Source: an uncultured Collinsella sp. (GTDB lineage: Bacteria; Actinomycetota; Coriobacteriia; Coriobacteriales; Coriobacteriaceae). Taken from it: a DNA stretch of 19,271 nucleotides. Positions within the stretch are counted from its first letter, which is position 1. Each line of letters opens with the position of its first letter. The stretch spans positions 1-19,271 of the forward strand of contig CAAECP010000049.1 in assembly GCA_900754385.1 (NCBI GenBank). Reading direction: 5' to 3'. The position numbers and the translations under genes are program-made. Below, one piece after another: positions 17,078 through 19,271 of the stretch. The notes under the pieces were generated by a model. The model saw nothing but the letters and a program-made list of their open reading frames with translations. It was not told where the DNA came from and did no database searches.

Positions 17078-17124
17078 TCTGGCATTTTAATTGGTTGCAT
17101 CCAAGGAGAGGCAAGGTAGCGGGA

Positions 17125-17943
17125 ATGGCTGAGATGACGCTTGAGGGTGTGGACGCTCGTCCTGAGGATTCCGCATTTGCCCTAGGCCGCGTGCATTCAA
17201 TCGAGACGATGGGAACGGTCGACGGACCCGGCATCCGCTTTGTGGTGTTTGTTCAGGGCTGTCCCATGCGCTGTGCATATTGTCACAATCCCGATACTTG
17301 GTCGGTTAGCGGCGGCACCATGGTGACCGTCGAGCACCTGATGGACGAGTTCCAGAGTAACCATGAGTTTTACCGCAGCGGCGGAATTACGGTTTCGGGC
17401 GGCGAGCCGCTCCTACAGCCTGAGTTTTTGACCGATCTGTTCTGTGCAATGCACAACAACCCCGATGGTCGCGTGCATACCTGCCTTGACAGCTGCGGAT
17501 ATGCGTTTGATCCCAATCACCCCGAGAAGTTCGATGCCGTTCTCAACGAGACCGACATGGTTTTGCTCGACATCAAGCATGCCGATCCCGTCGAGCATAA
17601 AAAGCTGACCGGTTGCGATCCCGCACGCATTCTGGCGTTTGGTGATGAGCTCGCGCGTCGCAAGATTAAGGTCGTTATCCGTCACGTGGTGGTACCGGGC
17701 ATTACCGACACGGTGGAGGAGTGCGAGGCGCTCGGTCGTTTAATCGCCCCGTGGCATAACGTGGTCGGCCTGGAGATGCTGCCGTATCACACGATGGGTG
17801 TCGTCAAGTACGAGCAGCTGGGGATTCCCTATAAGCTCGAGGGCGTTCCCCAGATGGATACCGCGCGCATGCCCGAGCTGCGCAACGCTGTCATGACGGG
17901 CATGAAAAAGCGCCGCGCGGAACTCAAAAACGCCATCGGCTAG
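17125..17943 (+). CDS. pflA: Pyruvate formate-lyase activating enzyme, radical SAM (272 aa)
   Basis: CPMRCAYC gives the CX3CX2C iron-sulfur ligands Cys46, Cys50 and Cys53, which with S-adenosylmethionine generate the radical that is passed to the glycine of pyruvate formate-lyase. The TMGTVDGPGIRFVVF approach, CHNPDTW after the cluster and the SGGEPLLQPEF segment are typical of PflA. Length is slightly above the E. coli protein because of about 25 extra N-terminal residues. The ATG at 17125 is chosen over a TTG at 17095; the ribosome binding site is AAGG at 17113-17116, or AAGGAGAGG further upstream at long spacing. Its target here should be Gly58 of the separate domain encoded at 9651-9902. 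The gene is 7.2 kb from that target, where most genomes keep pflA next to pflB. Confidence 0.94.
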   Translation: MAEMTLEGVDARPEDSAFALGRVHSIETMGTVDGPGIRFVVFVQGCPMRCAYCHNPDTWSVSGGTMVTVEHLMDEFQSNHEFYRSGGITVSGGEPLLQPEFLTDLFCAMHNNPDGRVHTCLDSCGYAFDPNHPEKFDAVLNETDMVLLDIKHADPVEHKKLTGCDPARILAFGDELARRKIKVVIRHVVVPGITDTVEECEALGRLIAPWHNVVGLEMLPYHTMGVVKYEQLGIPYKLEGVPQMDTARMPELRNAVMTGMKKRRAELKNAIG

Positions 17944-17964
17944 CGAGCCATTTTCGCTCTCCAA

Positions 17965-17999
17965 GGGCACTCATTGGGGACAGACTTAAATGAGCGCCC
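17965..17999. repeat. REP-like inverted repeat
   Basis: GGGCACTCATT (17965-17975) and AATGAGCGCCC (17989-17999) pair with one mismatch around GGGGACAGACTTA. The loop resembles the GGGGACAGAC core seen in some repetitive extragenic palindromes linked to REP-associated transposases. It begins 22 nt after the pflA stop and could double as a transcript end. Confidence 0.55.
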
Positions 18000-18037
18000 C
18001 CGGGCACCTAGTTGATTGCTAAAGAGCCCCGTCAAGG

Positions 18038-18098
18038 TGCGGTGGAATAGTTCTTGTTTTTAGGCCCATGTCGCCCAAACAGGAACCATTTCACCGCA
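18038..18098. repeat. 22-bp-stem intergenic inverted repeat
   Basis: Arms of 22 nt (18038-18059 and 18077-18098) pair at 19 Watson-Crick positions plus two G-U wobbles and one mismatch, with a 17-nt loop. The rest of the gap 17944-18259 holds no gene. The element may be a miniature inverted-repeat element, a small RNA or a terminator; CTTCGTTTT just after gives a weak T-rich tail. Confidence 0.7.
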
Positions 18099-18259
18099 AC
18101 TTCGTTTTGGGTAGAGATGCGCGACAGAATCGTGCCATTTGGATAAATACGCTTGTGGTTTCTTTAAAGACACCTTAAACGCCGCTGAATATCTTTGGAA
18201 AGAAATGCCTGCTCGGTATCATGCTGCTCGTATATTAACGGTGGCAGTCAGGAGACCAC

Positions 18260-19271
18260 GTGCGAAACATCGCATCGCGGGATGAGTATGTGCCGCAGCA
18301 TAGCAGCAGATATGAGACGAAGGGCACGTCTTTGCGTGGCCTTGCCGACGCTCGCATTCGCGGGGCGAAGATTGCCGCCATAGGAATGTTAGCGTTAGCG
18401 GTCATTATCCTCGGAATTACCGTTAAAACCTACGCCTCGGAGCGAACGGTGCGCCCAGATGCGTCAACGGTACAGCTGCAAAACGAGAAGGTTTCAAAGT
18501 CCAAAGCGTCGGCAGATCAAGCTCTGTCGACGGCAGATCTCAAGACGAGACTTTCGAAGGCGGACTTCAACGATATCCCTTCGGGTGATACCGTTCGGAC
18601 CTTCTCGTTGGTGGATAACAAGACTCCTGCCTTGGAGGATGAGAGCCTTGCCTCGCTCCAGGATGCCCTGTGTCGGGCGCAGGAGCTGGGCGATGTGGGT
18701 GTAGTGTTCTACGACCTATCGAGCGGTAGGGGCGTGACGTATAACGCCGATGTCGAGGTGTATGGAGCGAGCAGCTACAAAGCGCTGTATGCGCTCTATA
18801 TTTGCGAGACGTTGGTCGAATCGGGGCAGGTGTCGCTCGATGGGCCTTTAGCCACGTATGGTGGTTACAGCATGGGCTGGCAGACGGTGCGCAACCTTAT
18901 CGAGAATGTCGTCGTCAACTCAGACAACGATTCGTTTATCGCGTTACGCGCGGCGTTTGACCATGATGGCTATGAGGATTGGATTGCCAATCTGGGTGTT
19001 GATGACGAAACGGCACTGAATCCGATGAGTGATTTTCCGACCTACTGCCCGCGCACCTCGGCAAAGTTGTGGCGAGAGATGAGTGAGTATTTGAGCTGTG
19101 ACACCGAGGCGTCGCAATGGCTGTCGGGCCTTCTGGCATCAACATCGCGCTCGTTTATTCGTGATGGCATTGCGGACGACCAAGCCTTGGTGCGCAACAA
19201 GGCAGGCTGGATTAGCGAGGATGGTTGCTATTCGACATGCGATGCGGGCCTTATCGACATCGATGGCCGTA
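18260..19271 (+). CDS. Membrane-anchored class-A-beta-lactamase-like serine hydrolase, 3' end outside window
   Basis: The frame is open from a GTG at 18260, with AGGAG 5 nt upstream and an in-frame TAA at 18236-18238 before it, to the window edge (337 codons seen). A basic cytoplasmic N-terminus (1-35) precedes one membrane segment (about 36-55, AKIAAIGMLALAVIILGITV), so the rest lies outside the membrane after a low-complexity Ser/Lys/Ala linker. The serine-hydrolase triad of motifs is present: SSYK with nucleophile Ser171 and Lys174, SDN (221-223), and KAG (314-316, in place of KTG). This is the beta-lactamase class A / penicillin-interacting fold. No clear Glu166 equivalent was found, so a cell-wall role (DD-peptidase-like or non-lactamase) is as likely as antibiotic hydrolysis. 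Function is unproven. Confidence 0.85.
   Translation, partial: MRNIASRDEYVPQHSSRYETKGTSLRGLADARIRGAKIAAIGMLALAVIILGITVKTYASERTVRPDASTVQLQNEKVSKSKASADQALSTADLKTRLSKADFNDIPSGDTVRTFSLVDNKTPALEDESLASLQDALCRAQELGDVGVVFYDLSSGRGVTYNADVEVYGASSYKALYALYICETLVESGQVSLDGPLATYGGYSMGWQTVRNLIENVVVNSDNDSFIALRAAFDHDGYEDWIANLGVDDETALNPMSDFPTYCPRTSAKLWREMSEYLSCDTEASQWLSGLLASTSRSFIRDGIADDQALVRNKAGWISEDGCYSTCDAGLIDIDGR

Overview
The window looks like chromosomal DNA of a gut anaerobe of the class Coriobacteriia (Actinomycetota), most probably Collinsella or a close relative. This is an inference from protein character, moderately high GC, PTS-driven sugar uptake and fermentation through pyruvate formate-lyase; no rRNA or other marker gene is present to prove it. 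I see no tRNA, rRNA, CRISPR array, integrase, transposase gene or prophage.

Left block (1-4917, minus strand): a MarR-type regulator followed by two overlapping ABC exporter half-transporters. Overlapping stop and start codons show one operon, and a strong intrinsic terminator closes it at 183-216. The first half-transporter has a degenerate ATPase site and the second a canonical one, so they should form an asymmetric heterodimeric exporter. Centre-left (5170-7047, plus strand): an SDR oxidoreductase and a 2-keto-3-deoxygluconate permease, apparently a sugar-acid module.

Fermentation block (7514-9902): the highlight. Pyruvate formate-lyase is encoded in two pieces. A 683-residue protein carries the catalytic Cys-Cys pair but stops before the glycyl-radical domain. 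That domain (83 residues, with the RVSGYAVNF loop) is a separate gene 85 nt downstream with its own ribosome binding site, preceded by two hairpins. The activating enzyme gene pflA lies about 7 kb further on (17125-17943). A large nested palindrome (9926-10052) ends the pfl pair.

Sucrose/fructoside block (10202-15820): a LacI-type repressor, an atypical GH32 enzyme, a PTS EIIBC permease without an EIIA domain, and a classical GH32 sucrose-6-phosphate hydrolase. Four copies of one LacI-type operator motif sit at the repressor promoter and the GH32 promoter. The block supplies hexose phosphates, and the pyruvate from glycolysis would feed the flanking pyruvate formate-lyase.

Right block (16096-19271): a DegV-family lipid-binding protein, pflA, a gene-poor stretch with two large inverted repeats, and the start of a membrane-anchored class-A-beta-lactamase-like serine hydrolase that runs off the end of the window. 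The whole window is rich in intergenic hairpins, most of them with weak or no U-tracts.
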